The translations under genes and the position numbers were made by a program. From assembly GCF_016862375.1 (NCBI RefSeq), contig NZ_BOMV01000006.1, positions 79,174 to 143,173 of the forward strand: a stretch of DNA of 64,000 nucleotides. The letters run 5' to 3'. Positions 49,762 to 57,721 of the stretch are shown here, in pieces. The notes beneath the pieces were generated by a model. That model was not told the origin of the DNA. It did not search any database and worked only from the letters and a program-made list of their open reading frames with translations. The stretch is from Paractinoplanes rishiriensis. GTDB lineage: Bacteria; Actinomycetota; Actinomycetes; Mycobacteriales; Micromonosporaceae. Numbering within the stretch: position 1 is the stretch's first letter; every line of letters begins with the position of its first letter.

Positions 49762-50292
49762 TCACGCCTCGGCAGTTCGGACATCCTGTTCGATCCGGGC
49801 GCTGTCCGCCTTGAGCTGCCTTGCTTCCACCTTGGCGGCGCTGCTCATCGCCTTTTCCACCTTGGCGCCCATGTCGGACACCGCGACCACCACCAGCCCG
49901 GCCTGCCCGGCGTCCAGGTGCTCGCCGAGTTCGTGCAGATCGCGGCGGCTCATCCCGGCGGCGGCGTGCCCGGCCAGCGCCCCGAGCAGGGCGCCACCGG
50001 CGGTCGAGGCGGCCAGCAGACCCCCGCCGATTGCGGCGAACGGGAACAGCGCCACCACCACGCCGGTGGCCAGCCCGACGCCACCACCCAGCACGCCACC
50101 GGCCCGGGTGGGCGTCTCGTGCTGCTTCACGATCCGGACCTTGCCGTCGGCTTCCCGCTCGATGACAGCCGCGTCGTACGCGTCGATCAGATCCGCCTTG
50201 GTGTGCAGGTCATGCACGAGCTCGTAGTCCACCCGCGCGGCCACCACCGACGGGTAGACGCCGACGTAGACCATGAACGTGTCGACCGCCAT
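49762..50292 (-). CDS. DUF1269-like membrane-associated protein
   Basis: A 176-residue protein with a ferredoxin-like N-terminal part (VYVGVYPSVVAARVDYELVHDLH, DAYDAAVIERE, GKVRIVKQHETPTRAG) and a central Gly/Ala-rich zipper (GGVLGGGVGLATGVVVALFPFAAIGGGLLAASTAGGALLG) that could insert in the membrane. It matches DUF1269, whose function is unknown. It stands alone between the type VII cluster and a propeller remnant. Confidence 0.85.
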   Translation of the reverse strand: MAVDTFMVYVGVYPSVVAARVDYELVHDLHTKADLIDAYDAAVIEREADGKVRIVKQHETPTRAGGVLGGGVGLATGVVVALFPFAAIGGGLLAASTAGGALLGALAGHAAAGMSRRDLHELGEHLDAGQAGLVVVAVSDMGAKVEKAMSSAAKVEARQLKADSARIEQDVRTAEA

Positions 50293-50378
50293 CGTCTTGC
50301 CTCTCTGCCTGTCTCGAGATACCAGCCAGGTCGACGATGGCCTCGATGGGGCGTCGGCGCCTCATCCCGGGGAGATGG

Positions 50379-50756
50379 TCAGCAGCTGCGCACGCAGCGC
50401 AGGTAGAGGTTCTGGTAGCCGGGCGGGGCGCCCGTGGCCAGGTCGGTGGCGGCGGACAGGAACAGCACCCGGCTGCCGTTGCCCGACGGTTCGGCCCGGT
50501 CGCGGTCGCGGTTGGTGTCGCCGGGGACCAGGTTGGTGGAGCCGGACGCGAAGGCGATGTAGCGGCCGTCGCGCGAGATGCTCGCCGGGCCGGAGCCGCT
50601 GTCGCCTGGCGTGCCGTCCGAGCCGACGCTGACCAATGTGGTGCCGGCCGGGGGTGCGGCCTGTGCCGGCGTGCTGGCCGCGGGTGCGGCCTGCGCCGGT
50701 GCACCGGCCGCGAGGAGCACGGCCAGCGCGGTAGCAATTACCCCCGTAATCTGCAT
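50379..50756 (-). pseudogene. Truncated TolB/PD40-like propeller remnant
   Basis: A 125-residue product with a signal peptide (MQITGVIATALAVLLAAGAP), an Ala/Pro linker, one PD40/TolB-type blade (ISRDGRYIAFASGSTNLVPGDTN) and then directly a second blade end (GNGSRVLFLSAATDLATG, YQNLYLR). Full members have six or seven blades and over 350 residues, and the jump inside the blade pattern suggests an internal deletion. Probably non-functional, although the frame is intact and the export signal remains. Confidence 0.6.
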
Positions 50757-50961
50757 GGCCGTGAGGATAGCGACGATGATGGATCGCCGTTGTCCCGGAC
50801 CGGCCAGTTCGCCCATATCGAGAATTATAAATATCTGAATATCTGGACTATTCATTGCCTTGCCAGTACGCCGTTGTTATCGTTCACAGTCCCAATGACC
50901 AGCGCCGTCTGGGGCCGACGCCGGTGTTCCGTTGTCATTTCTTACATTAAGCGGACATTTC

Positions 50962-51945
50962 ATGCATCGACGTAGATTCTTGGAATTAAGTACGGCCGCG
51001 CTCATTTCGACGGCCGCCGGGTGCCGTTCGGCCGAGCCGGAATCCGCATTCACGAAGCCGATCAACAAGAAGATCGTGCTCGGTTTCTCCCAGGTCGGCG
51101 CCGAGGGCGGCTGGCGACTGGCCAACACGAAGTCGATCAAGGAGGCGGCGCCGCTGGCGAACGTCCAGCTGCGCTTCACCGACGCCCAGGGCAAGCAGGA
51201 GAACCAGATCAGCCACATACAGTCCTTCATCGACGAACGGGTGGACGTCATCGCGTTCTCGCCCATCATCGAGAAGGGCTGGGACGCGGTCCTGCACCGG
51301 GCCAAGGCGGCCGGCATCCCGGTCGTGCTGACCGACCGCCTCATCGACTCGCCCGACACCTCGCTCTTCACCAGTTCGATCGGCGCCGACTTCATCGCCG
51401 AGGGCAACCTGGCCGCGCTCTACCTGTCCCAGGACTACGCCGACCGGGGTACGCAGGTGAACGTCGTCGAGATACAGGGCGCGGCCGGCGCCGCGCCGAC
51501 CAAGCAGCGCGCCGAGGGCTTCCTCGAGGCGCTCAACCGCAAGCCCCGGATGCGCCTGGTGGACAAGGAACCGGGCGACTGGACCAAGGCCAGCGGCGCG
51601 AAGGCGATGCGCAAGCTGCTCGACCGCCGCTCCGACATCGACGCGGTCTTCGCCCAGAACGACGACATGGGCCTGGGCGCGGCCGAGGTGCTCGAGGAGG
51701 AGGGCATCAAGCCGGGCACCGACGTCCGGATCGTCACGGTGGACGCCACCAAGGCCGGGATGACGGCGCTCGCGGCGGGCCAGCTCAACTACATCGTCGA
51801 GTGCAGCCCGCTGATCGGGCGCCAGCTCATGGACGTCGTGGTCGACATCTACCTCGGCGCCTCGGTCTCCAAGCGGGTGCTCTCCAAAAAGATCGTGTTC
51901 GACCAGGGGATGGCGCAGGAGGCGCTACCCGACCGGGTCTACTGA
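50962..51945 (+). CDS. Tat-exported RbsB-like sugar-binding lipoprotein
   Basis: A 327-residue periplasmic-binding-protein family 4 (ribose/galactofuranose type) solute receptor: VLGFSQVGAEGGWRLANTKSIKEAA, QSFIDERVDVIAFSPIIEKGWDAVL, DRLIDSPDTSLFTSSIGADF and VFAQNDDMGLGAAEVL. The N-terminus MHRRRFLELSTAALISTAAGC has a twin-arginine motif and a lipobox (Cys21), so it may leave by the Tat route folded and be lipid-anchored. No permease or ATPase gene lies near, so it must serve a remote transporter or signal sugar availability. Preceded by an AT-rich promoter region (50818-50880). Confidence 0.85.
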   Translation: MHRRRFLELSTAALISTAAGCRSAEPESAFTKPINKKIVLGFSQVGAEGGWRLANTKSIKEAAPLANVQLRFTDAQGKQENQISHIQSFIDERVDVIAFSPIIEKGWDAVLHRAKAAGIPVVLTDRLIDSPDTSLFTSSIGADFIAEGNLAALYLSQDYADRGTQVNVVEIQGAAGAAPTKQRAEGFLEALNRKPRMRLVDKEPGDWTKASGAKAMRKLLDRRSDIDAVFAQNDDMGLGAAEVLEEEGIKPGTDVRIVTVDATKAGMTALAAGQLNYIVECSPLIGRQLMDVVVDIYLGASVSKRVLSKKIVFDQGMAQEALPDRVY

Positions 51946-52590
51946 CCGGCGAACGACCATCACCTCGGTGTCCGGGTCGTGCGGCAGCGTCGAGGCGGTA
52001 CCGACGATTACGTGCGCCCGGTCCCAGGGCCGGTCGGCCCGCAGGAACGGCACCTCCTCGGCCTCCCACGCCCACCACTCGCGCAGCGCCTCCTCGTCGT
52101 CCCGGCCCAGCTCGGCCTTGTCCCGGCGGATGCCCCGCTCGCGGGCCTCGTCGTAGTCGCTCTGCACCCAGATCAGGACGTCGAACAGCGGCGCCAGCTC
52201 CCGGCGGGACACGCCGACACCCTCGACGACCACGGCCGAGGCGCCGGCGGCAATGTCGATGTGGCCGTCGCGCCCCTCCCGCTGCCAGGCCGGCGGCTGG
52301 TAATGCACGCCGCGGCCGGCCCGCAGCGGCTCCAGCACCCCGCCGATCATCAGGTCGTGCCAGCCGAATCTGGAATGGTTCCAGGCAACGTCGTCGGAGT
52401 GCACGACGGCGGCCGGCTGGAGCAAGCGGCAGAGGCGCCCGGCAAGGGCGGTCTTGCCGCTGCCGCCGCGGCCGTCGATGGCGATGAGGCGTGGGCGGTT
52501 CAGCCGCGGCCCGGTCAGGGAGTCGGCGAAGTGGGCTAGCGACTCTGACCGCCAGGGGCCTGCTTCCGGTTCGCCGGGTCCGGGGTTCAT
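51925..52590 (-). CDS. Uridine kinase-like P-loop protein
   Basis: A 221-residue P-loop kinase of the uridine kinase/phosphoribulokinase-like group. Walker A is GRGGSGKT (about 38-45), followed by SDDVAWNHSRFGWHD, a substrate-site Asp region, VVEGVGVSRRELAPLFDVLIWV (Walker B-like) and a lid Arg cluster (EARERGIRRDK). Substrate probably a nucleoside or small alcohol. ATG 52590 gives the family length; the extra 50 codons upstream are Arg/Pro-rich and unlikely to be translated. Overlaps the convergent SBP gene by 21 bp. Confidence 0.85.
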   Translation of the reverse strand: MNPGPGEPEAGPWRSESLAHFADSLTGPRLNRPRLIAIDGRGGSGKTALAGRLCRLLQPAAVVHSDDVAWNHSRFGWHDLMIGGVLEPLRAGRGVHYQPPAWQREGRDGHIDIAAGASAVVVEGVGVSRRELAPLFDVLIWVQSDYDEARERGIRRDKAELGRDDEEALREWWAWEAEEVPFLRADRPWDRAHVIVGTASTLPHDPDTEVMVVRRSVDPVG

Positions 52591-52841
52591 GCGCGGGCGC
52601 CGGTGGCCGGTCGAGCGGGATGAGCAGCTTGCATTGCGACTCCTGAACGGCCTGGGGGCACGACGTGGCGCTGGTGGGGCAGTGCCCGCGACTCCTTCTC
52701 GGGAAACGTGCGGAAGGCCTGCGACCAGCGCTGGAGGCAATGCGGCATCAATCCGAGTTGGGGAAACGATCGCACCGATCTTGTCGCCGACGGCTGTCGG
52801 TGGACTGGCGGACGTTCAAGGCGTTCGCCTGACGCCGGTGG

Positions 52842-53456
52842 CTACTTCGCCTCCGGGCCCTGTCCTTTGATCTCGTCGTAGCTGACCGGGGCGGGCGCCT
52901 CGGCGCGGGCGTAGATCACCCGGATCACGCCGGTCGGGAAGGTTTCGGTCGCGGTCACCGTGAGGTGGTACGCGGTGTCGCCGTCATCGAAGAGACGCTT
53001 GCCCCTGCGGGCCGCCACCGGATGCACGTACAGCCGAAGCTCGTCGACCAGCCCGGCGGCCAGCAGCTGCTGTACCACCGCGATCGAGCCGGGGACGACG
53101 ATGCCGCGGACGGCGGCGTCGGCCTTGAGCGCCGTCACGGCCTCGACCAGGTCGCCGTCGATCACCTCGGAGTTGCGCCAGGTGAACTCCAGCGCCTGCC
53201 GGGAGACGACCACCTTGCGGGTGTCGCCCAGCTGCTTGGCGAACGGCGCGTCCTCGCCGCCCGCCGCCTCCCGGTCCGGCCAGGCACCCGCGAAGCTGTC
53301 GTAGGTCTCCCGGCCGATGAGCAGCACATCGGCGGTGTCGTAGTCCTCGGCCACGCAGCGGCCCATGTTCTCGTCGAAGTACGGGAAGTGCCAGTCGGGG
53401 TCGATCTCGGCCACCCCGTCGGCGGCGATGAAGAGGGTGGAGATGAGCTTGGCCAT
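52842..53456 (-). CDS. Dihydrofolate reductase family (RibD C-terminal-like) protein
   Basis: A 204-residue NADPH-dependent reductase-like protein: ISTLFIAADGVAE at the start, DVLLIGRETYDSFAGAWP, KVVVSRQALEFTWRNSEVI, IVVPGSIAVVQQLLAAGLVDELRLYVHPV and a late RLFDDG. It matches the YwjB/YyaP RibD-C group, which usually reduces unknown substrates. No signal peptide. Single gene with an upstream terminator separating it from the M23 gene beyond. Confidence 0.9.
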   Translation of the reverse strand: MAKLISTLFIAADGVAEIDPDWHFPYFDENMGRCVAEDYDTADVLLIGRETYDSFAGAWPDREAAGGEDAPFAKQLGDTRKVVVSRQALEFTWRNSEVIDGDLVEAVTALKADAAVRGIVVPGSIAVVQQLLAAGLVDELRLYVHPVAARRGKRLFDDGDTAYHLTVTATETFPTGVIRVIYARAEAPAPVSYDEIKGQGPEAK

Positions 53457-53520
53457 GGCGGCGTTCCCTTCGGGTAGGCGACTGTCACCGGTACCGACCG
53501 GCCCAGCCTGCCAAACTCAT

Positions 53521-53550
53521 CGGGGAGGGCGCGGATTTTCGCCCTCCCCG
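53521..53550 (-). terminator. Terminator of the M23-propeller gene
   Basis: CGGGGAGGGCG (53521-53531), 8-nt loop, CGCCCTCCCCG (53540-53550): a perfect 11-bp stem 17 bp past the stop of the minus-strand hydrolase gene. No T-tract. Confidence 0.65.
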
Positions 53551-53566
53551 ACGTATCGTCAGGGGC

Positions 53567-54907
53567 TCAGCTGATGCCGCCGCCCAGGTCCTGCCACGTC
53601 CAGGTGCCGCCGGACAGGTAGTTCTGCCAGAGGGCGCCGTCCGCGCCGCGGGCGAAGACCCGCAGCACCGTGCCGTGCATGACCGCGCCGGGCGCGCTGG
53701 TGATCGCGCCGCCGAGGTCCTGCCACGTCCAGGCACCGCCGGTGTAGTAGTTCTGCCACAGCGAGCCGTCGTTGGCCCGCACGAAGACCCGCAGCATCGA
53801 GCCGTCGAGCACCGCGGACGGCGCGCTGGTGATGCCGCCGCCCAGGTCCTGCCACGTCCAGGCGCCGCCGGACAGGTAGTTCTGCCAGAGGGCGCCGTCG
53901 GTGCCGCGCGCGAAGACGCGTACCACGCTGCCCTGTAGCACCGCGGTGGGTGCGCTGCTGATGCCGCCGCCCAGGTCCTGCCAGGCCCACTTGCCGTCGG
54001 TCAGGTAGTTCTGCCACAGCGAGCCGTCGGTGCCGCGCGCGAAGACGCGCAGCATGCTGCCGTGCACCACCGCGCCGGGCGCGCTGGTGATCGTGCCGCC
54101 CAGGTCCTGGGTCTTCCACTCGGTGCCGGTCCAGTAGAACTGCCACAGCGAGTTGTCCTTGCCGCGGGCGAAGACCCGCAGCAGGCCGTCGTAGAACACC
54201 GCGGCCGGCGCCCCGATGATCTCGCCGCCGATCTTCTGCCAGGTCCAGGTATTGCCGGCCCAGTAGTTCTGCCACAGCGCGCCGTCGTTGCCGCGGGCGA
54301 ACGTGCGCAACACGCTGCCGTGCATGATCGCGCTGACCCCGCGCTGGAGCGACGCCGGCTCGGTCTCGGGGCAGTTGTTGCTGGTCCGGATCACCGGCTG
54401 TGAGGTGTCGTCGCTGGTGATGCCGGACGGCACGCCGTCGAACCAGGCCTCCACCTTCTGGCCGTCCCGGCGCTGCTCGTGGTGCAGATGGGCAGCGCTG
54501 GAGTTGCCGGTGTTACCGACCCGGCCGAGCAGTTGGCCCTGCACCACCCGCTGACCGGTGCTGACCGACGGCGCCGCGACCATGTGCAGGTACATGCTCT
54601 GCCAGCCACCGCCGTGGTTGAGCTTGACGTAGTGGCCCGCGCCGTCGTTCCAGCCGGCGAACTCGACCGTGCCGCCGTACGACGCCAGGATGTCCGAGCC
54701 CGCGGTACCGCCGCCGACCCGGAACATGTCGATGTCGTAGTCGTCGTGCCCCGGATAGGTCTGTAGTTGCCAGCGCTGCCCGCAGTGGAACGGCAGCTGG
54801 AACAGCGGACGCGGGCCCGCCGCCTCCGCCGGCTGCACGGCCACCGCCACGCTGCCCAGCGCACCGGTGATGACGGCGAGAACGGCCATCAGTGGTCTCT
54901 TCCCCAT
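53567..54907 (-). CDS. Secreted M23 endopeptidase with six-repeat propeller
   Basis: A 446-residue exported cell-wall hydrolase. Signal peptide 1-30; M23/LytM domain about 35-150 with the zinc set His54...Asp58 (GHDDYD) and the His-x-His pair His140-Leu-His142, plus His108. M23 enzymes cut peptide cross-links of peptidoglycan. Residues about 190-446 are six tandem repeats of 43 residues (consensus LRVFARGxDGALWQNY...WTWQDLGGGITSAP), a PLL-like beta-propeller expected to bind glycans. ATG 54907 has GGGGGAG close upstream. It diverges from the next hydrolase across a 14-bp dyad and shares the propeller with both neighbours. Confidence 0.9.
   Translation of the reverse strand: MGKRPLMAVLAVITGALGSVAVAVQPAEAAGPRPLFQLPFHCGQRWQLQTYPGHDDYDIDMFRVGGGTAGSDILASYGGTVEFAGWNDGAGHYVKLNHGGGWQSMYLHMVAAPSVSTGQRVVQGQLLGRVGNTGNSSAAHLHHEQRRDGQKVEAWFDGVPSGITSDDTSQPVIRTSNNCPETEPASLQRGVSAIMHGSVLRTFARGNDGALWQNYWAGNTWTWQKIGGEIIGAPAAVFYDGLLRVFARGKDNSLWQFYWTGTEWKTQDLGGTITSAPGAVVHGSMLRVFARGTDGSLWQNYLTDGKWAWQDLGGGISSAPTAVLQGSVVRVFARGTDGALWQNYLSGGAWTWQDLGGGITSAPSAVLDGSMLRVFVRANDGSLWQNYYTGGAWTWQDLGGAITSAPGAVMHGTVLRVFARGADGALWQNYLSGGTWTWQDLGGGIS
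53570..54340 (-). repeat. Six 129-bp propeller repeats (M23 gene)
   Basis: Six direct repeats of about 129 bp, each encoding one blade: V-L-R-x-F-A-R-G-x-D-G-x-L-W-Q-x-Y, then W-x-W-Q-(D/K)-(L/I)-G-G. The second blade is a variant (FYWTGTEWKTQ). Copies are very similar at DNA level to those in the two genes at 55041-57721. Confidence 0.9.
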
Positions 54908-54952
54908 AGCTCCCCCTTGACGGTTGTCCGGTCACCCTCGGGATCCGCGCCG

Positions 54953-54987
54953 TAGTTCCGCTGCACCGGGGCTGCAGCGGGACTACA
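54953..54987. promoter_or_regulatory. 14-bp dyad between divergent hydrolase genes
   Basis: GTAGTTCCGCTGCA (54953-54966), 7-nt spacer, TGCAGCGGGACTAC (54974-54987): arms match at 13 of 14 positions. It lies 46 bp from the M23 start and 54 bp from the next, in the only gap between the two divergent genes. Probably an operator shared by both; a CAGCGG direct repeat continues at 54976-54992. Confidence 0.6.
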
Positions 54988-55040
54988 GCGGCGCCGCGCA
55001 ACCTCCTCCGCAGATCGAGTGATCTGAGGGAGGAACACTG

Positions 55041-56393
55041 ATGAGACCCATCCGGGCGGGGTGGCTCACCCTGCTCACCGTCACGGCGGTCGCGACCACC
55101 GTGCTGGTCGCGCCGGCCGCGCACGCGGCCGTGGTGCCCAACTGCACGACCGCGGCGCCCACCGCGGCCGACGAGGCGTTCGCGGCGCGGATGAACCAGG
55201 TGCTGACCGAGAAACTCGCGGGCGCCTTCAACGGAACCCGGGCGGCGTGCACCCGGGTGATCGTGAACGTGGTGCGCCAGCGCAACCTGCCGCAGCGGGC
55301 CGCCGAGATCGCGCTCACCACGGCGATCGTGGAGACCGGCATCCGCAACCTGGACTACGGCGACCGGGACAGCCTCGGGCTGTTCCAGCAGCGGCCGAGC
55401 CAGGGCTGGGGAACGCCGGCCCAACTGCTGGACCCGGTGTACGCCACCAACGCGTTCCTGGACGCGATGCTGCGCAAGTACCCGAACAACTCCTGGATGA
55501 GCGGGGCGATCGGGCCGATCTGCCAGACCGTCCAGGTGTCCGCCTTCCCGGAGCGCTACACCGAGGAGGCACCGGACGGGGTGCGGATCGCCGCGGCCAT
55601 GTGGGGCGCGCCGGAGTCCGGCGTCGGCGGCGTGGTCTACGACAACCTGCTGCGCGTGTTCGGCCGTGGCACCGACGGCGCGCTGTGGCAGTACTACTGG
55701 ACCGGCACCGAGTGGAAGACCCAGGATCTGGGCGGCGGCATCGTCGGCGCGCCGACCGCGGTGGTGCACGGCGACGTGCTGCGGGTCTTCGCCCGGGGCA
55801 CCGACGGGGCGCTGTGGCAGAACTACCTGGTCGACGGCCACTGGACCTGGCAGCGGATCGGCGGCGTCATCACCAGCGCACCGAGCGCGGTCGTCTACGA
55901 CTCGATGCTGCGGATCTTCGTCCGGGCCAACGACGGGGCGCTCTGGCAGGCGTACTGGACCAACAACCAGTGGAACTGGCAGGACCTCGGCGGCGGCATC
56001 TCCAGTGCGCCTTCCGCGGTGGTGCACGGCGCGGTGCTGCGGGTCTTCGCCCGCGGTAACGACGGCGCCCTCTGGCAGAACTTCCTGACCGGCGGCACCT
56101 GGACCTGGCAGGACCTGGGCGGCGGCATCAGCAGCGGGCCGTCGGCGGTCATGCACGGCACCGTGCTGCGGGTCTTCGCCCGCGGCAACGACGGCGCCCT
56201 CTGGCAGAACTACTGGGCCGGCAACACCTGGACCTGGCAGGACCTCGGCGGCGGCATCAGCGGCGCCCCCTCCGCGGTCCTGCACGGCACCGTGCTGCGG
56301 GTCTTCGCCCGCGGCAACGACGGCGCGCTCTGGCAGGACTTCTACAACGCCGGGGCCTGGACCTGGCAGCGCATCGGCGGAGCCATCACATGA
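55041..56393 (+). CDS. Secreted lysozyme/transglycosylase-like protein with six-repeat propeller
   Basis: A 450-residue exported protein. Signal peptide 1-30; a lysozyme-like helical domain about 35-190 with AEIALTTAIVETGIRN (likely catalytic Glu98), GDRDSLGLFQQRPSQGWG and DPVYATNAFLDAML, a pattern of actinomycete peptidoglycan hydrolases acting on the glycan strand. Residues about 197-450 are the same six-blade propeller as in the neighbouring genes. GGGAGGA precedes ATG 55041. The next hydrolase begins at its stop codon, so the two are one operon. Confidence 0.85.
   Translation: MRPIRAGWLTLLTVTAVATTVLVAPAAHAAVVPNCTTAAPTAADEAFAARMNQVLTEKLAGAFNGTRAACTRVIVNVVRQRNLPQRAAEIALTTAIVETGIRNLDYGDRDSLGLFQQRPSQGWGTPAQLLDPVYATNAFLDAMLRKYPNNSWMSGAIGPICQTVQVSAFPERYTEEAPDGVRIAAAMWGAPESGVGGVVYDNLLRVFGRGTDGALWQYYWTGTEWKTQDLGGGIVGAPTAVVHGDVLRVFARGTDGALWQNYLVDGHWTWQRIGGVITSAPSAVVYDSMLRIFVRANDGALWQAYWTNNQWNWQDLGGGISSAPSAVVHGAVLRVFARGNDGALWQNFLTGGTWTWQDLGGGISSGPSAVMHGTVLRVFARGNDGALWQNYWAGNTWTWQDLGGGISGAPSAVLHGTVLRVFARGNDGALWQDFYNAGAWTWQRIGGAIT
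55629..56390 (+). repeat. Six propeller repeats (lysozyme-like gene)
   Basis: Six direct repeats of about 129 bp encoding blades of the shared propeller. The first and third are variants (YYWTGTEWKTQ, AYWTNNQWNWQ); the last three are nearly identical to each other and to blades in the flanking genes, which suggests gene conversion. Confidence 0.9.
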
Positions 56394-56407
56394 ACGGGGA
56401 GACGAAC

Positions 56408-57721
56408 GTGAAGAGAAGACTGCTCCTGATCACCACCGCGGCGGCGATCATCCTGCCCTGGCTCAGCGGGCCGGCCGCGGCGACCGAGGTCCCACCGGAC
56501 AACTCGCTGTACTCGCTGCAGGCCATCGAGGCGGGACCGGCAATCACCCGCAGCGAGGTGCTGGCCCGGGCGCGGACCTGGGATGCGGTGCCGTACAGCC
56601 AGGAGGCCTACCACAACGGTTACCGCACCGACTGCTCCGGCTACGTCTCGATGGCCTGGAAGTTGCCGAGCAGCGGGAACACCGGGAACCTCGACACGGT
56701 GGCCACCCGGTTGTCGTCCTATGACGACCTGCGGCCCGGCGACATGCTCATGTTCCACACCGACGTCCCGTGGGACGGGCACGCCGTGCTCTTCGCCGGC
56801 TGGGTCGGCGCGGCCGGCGGCAACTTCTACATCCACGAGCAGACCCGGCCGCACACCCTGCACCGGACCTGGGCCGACGCCGGGTACAGCCGCAGCCTGT
56901 ACAAGCCGTACCGGTACAAGAACATCGTCGACGACGTCACCAACTCCGGGGTCGGCGCCGTCGTCTACGACAACATGCTGCGGACCTTCGCCCGCGGCGC
57001 GGACGGCGCCCTCTGGCAGTACTACTGGGACGGCACCTCCTGGCGCACCCAGGATCTCGGCGGCGGAATCAGCAGCGGGCCGTCCGCCGTGGTCGACGGC
57101 GGGGTTCTGCGGGTCTTCGCTCGCGGCACCGACGGCGCGCTGTGGCAGAACTATCTGAGCGGCGGCACCTGGACCTGGCAGAAGATCGGCGGCGCGATCG
57201 TCGGCCAGCCGGCCGCGGTGGTGTACGACGGCATGCTGCGGGTGTTCGGCCGCGGCACCGACAACGCGCTGTGGCAGTACTACTGGACCGGCACCGAGTG
57301 GAAGACCCAGGACCTCGGCGGCGGGCTCACCAGCGGGCCGTCGGCCGTCGTCCAGGGCGGTGGGCTGCGCGTGTTCGCCCGCGGCAAAGACGGGTCGCTC
57401 TGGCAGAACTACCTGTCCGGCGGCTCCTGGACCTGGCAGGACCTCGGCGGCGGCATCACCAGTGCGCCGTCCGCGGTGATGCACGGTTCGACGCTGCGCA
57501 TCTTCGCCCGCGGCAACGACGGCGCGCTCTGGCAGAACTACTACAGCGCCGGCGCGTGGACCTGGCAGGACCTGGGCGGCACCATCACCAGCGCGCCGTC
57601 CGCGGTCATGCACGGCACCGTGCTGCGGGTGTTCGCCCGCGGTAAGGACAGCGCGCTGTGGCAGAACTTCTACGCCAACGGCACGTGGACCTGGCAGGAC
57701 CTGGGCGGCACCATCACCTGA
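56408..57721 (+). CDS. Secreted NlpC/P60-like peptidase with six-repeat propeller
   Basis: A 437-residue exported protein. Signal peptide about 1-25; an NlpC/P60-like papain-fold domain with Cys76 in YRTDCSGYVSMAW, His125 in WDGHAVLFAGW and a third polar residue in FYIHEQ. Such enzymes cut gamma-D-Glu links of stem peptides. Residues about 184-437 carry the same six-blade propeller. GTG 56408 is preferred (GGGGAG six bases upstream); the ATG at 56390 overlaps the preceding stop. The 3' 52 bp overlap the end of the convergent AfsR-like gene. Confidence 0.85.
   Translation: MKRRLLLITTAAAIILPWLSGPAAATEVPPDNSLYSLQAIEAGPAITRSEVLARARTWDAVPYSQEAYHNGYRTDCSGYVSMAWKLPSSGNTGNLDTVATRLSSYDDLRPGDMLMFHTDVPWDGHAVLFAGWVGAAGGNFYIHEQTRPHTLHRTWADAGYSRSLYKPYRYKNIVDDVTNSGVGAVVYDNMLRTFARGADGALWQYYWDGTSWRTQDLGGGISSGPSAVVDGGVLRVFARGTDGALWQNYLSGGTWTWQKIGGAIVGQPAAVVYDGMLRVFGRGTDNALWQYYWTGTEWKTQDLGGGLTSGPSAVVQGGGLRVFARGKDGSLWQNYLSGGSWTWQDLGGGITSAPSAVMHGSTLRIFARGNDGALWQNYYSAGAWTWQDLGGTITSAPSAVMHGTVLRVFARGKDSALWQNFYANGTWTWQDLGGTIT
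56957..57718 (+). repeat. Six propeller repeats (NlpC/P60-like gene)
   Basis: Six direct repeats of about 129 bp, blades as in the two preceding genes; the third is the YYWTGTEWKTQ variant, at a comparable position to the variant blade elsewhere. Together the three genes hold 18 copies. Confidence 0.9.
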
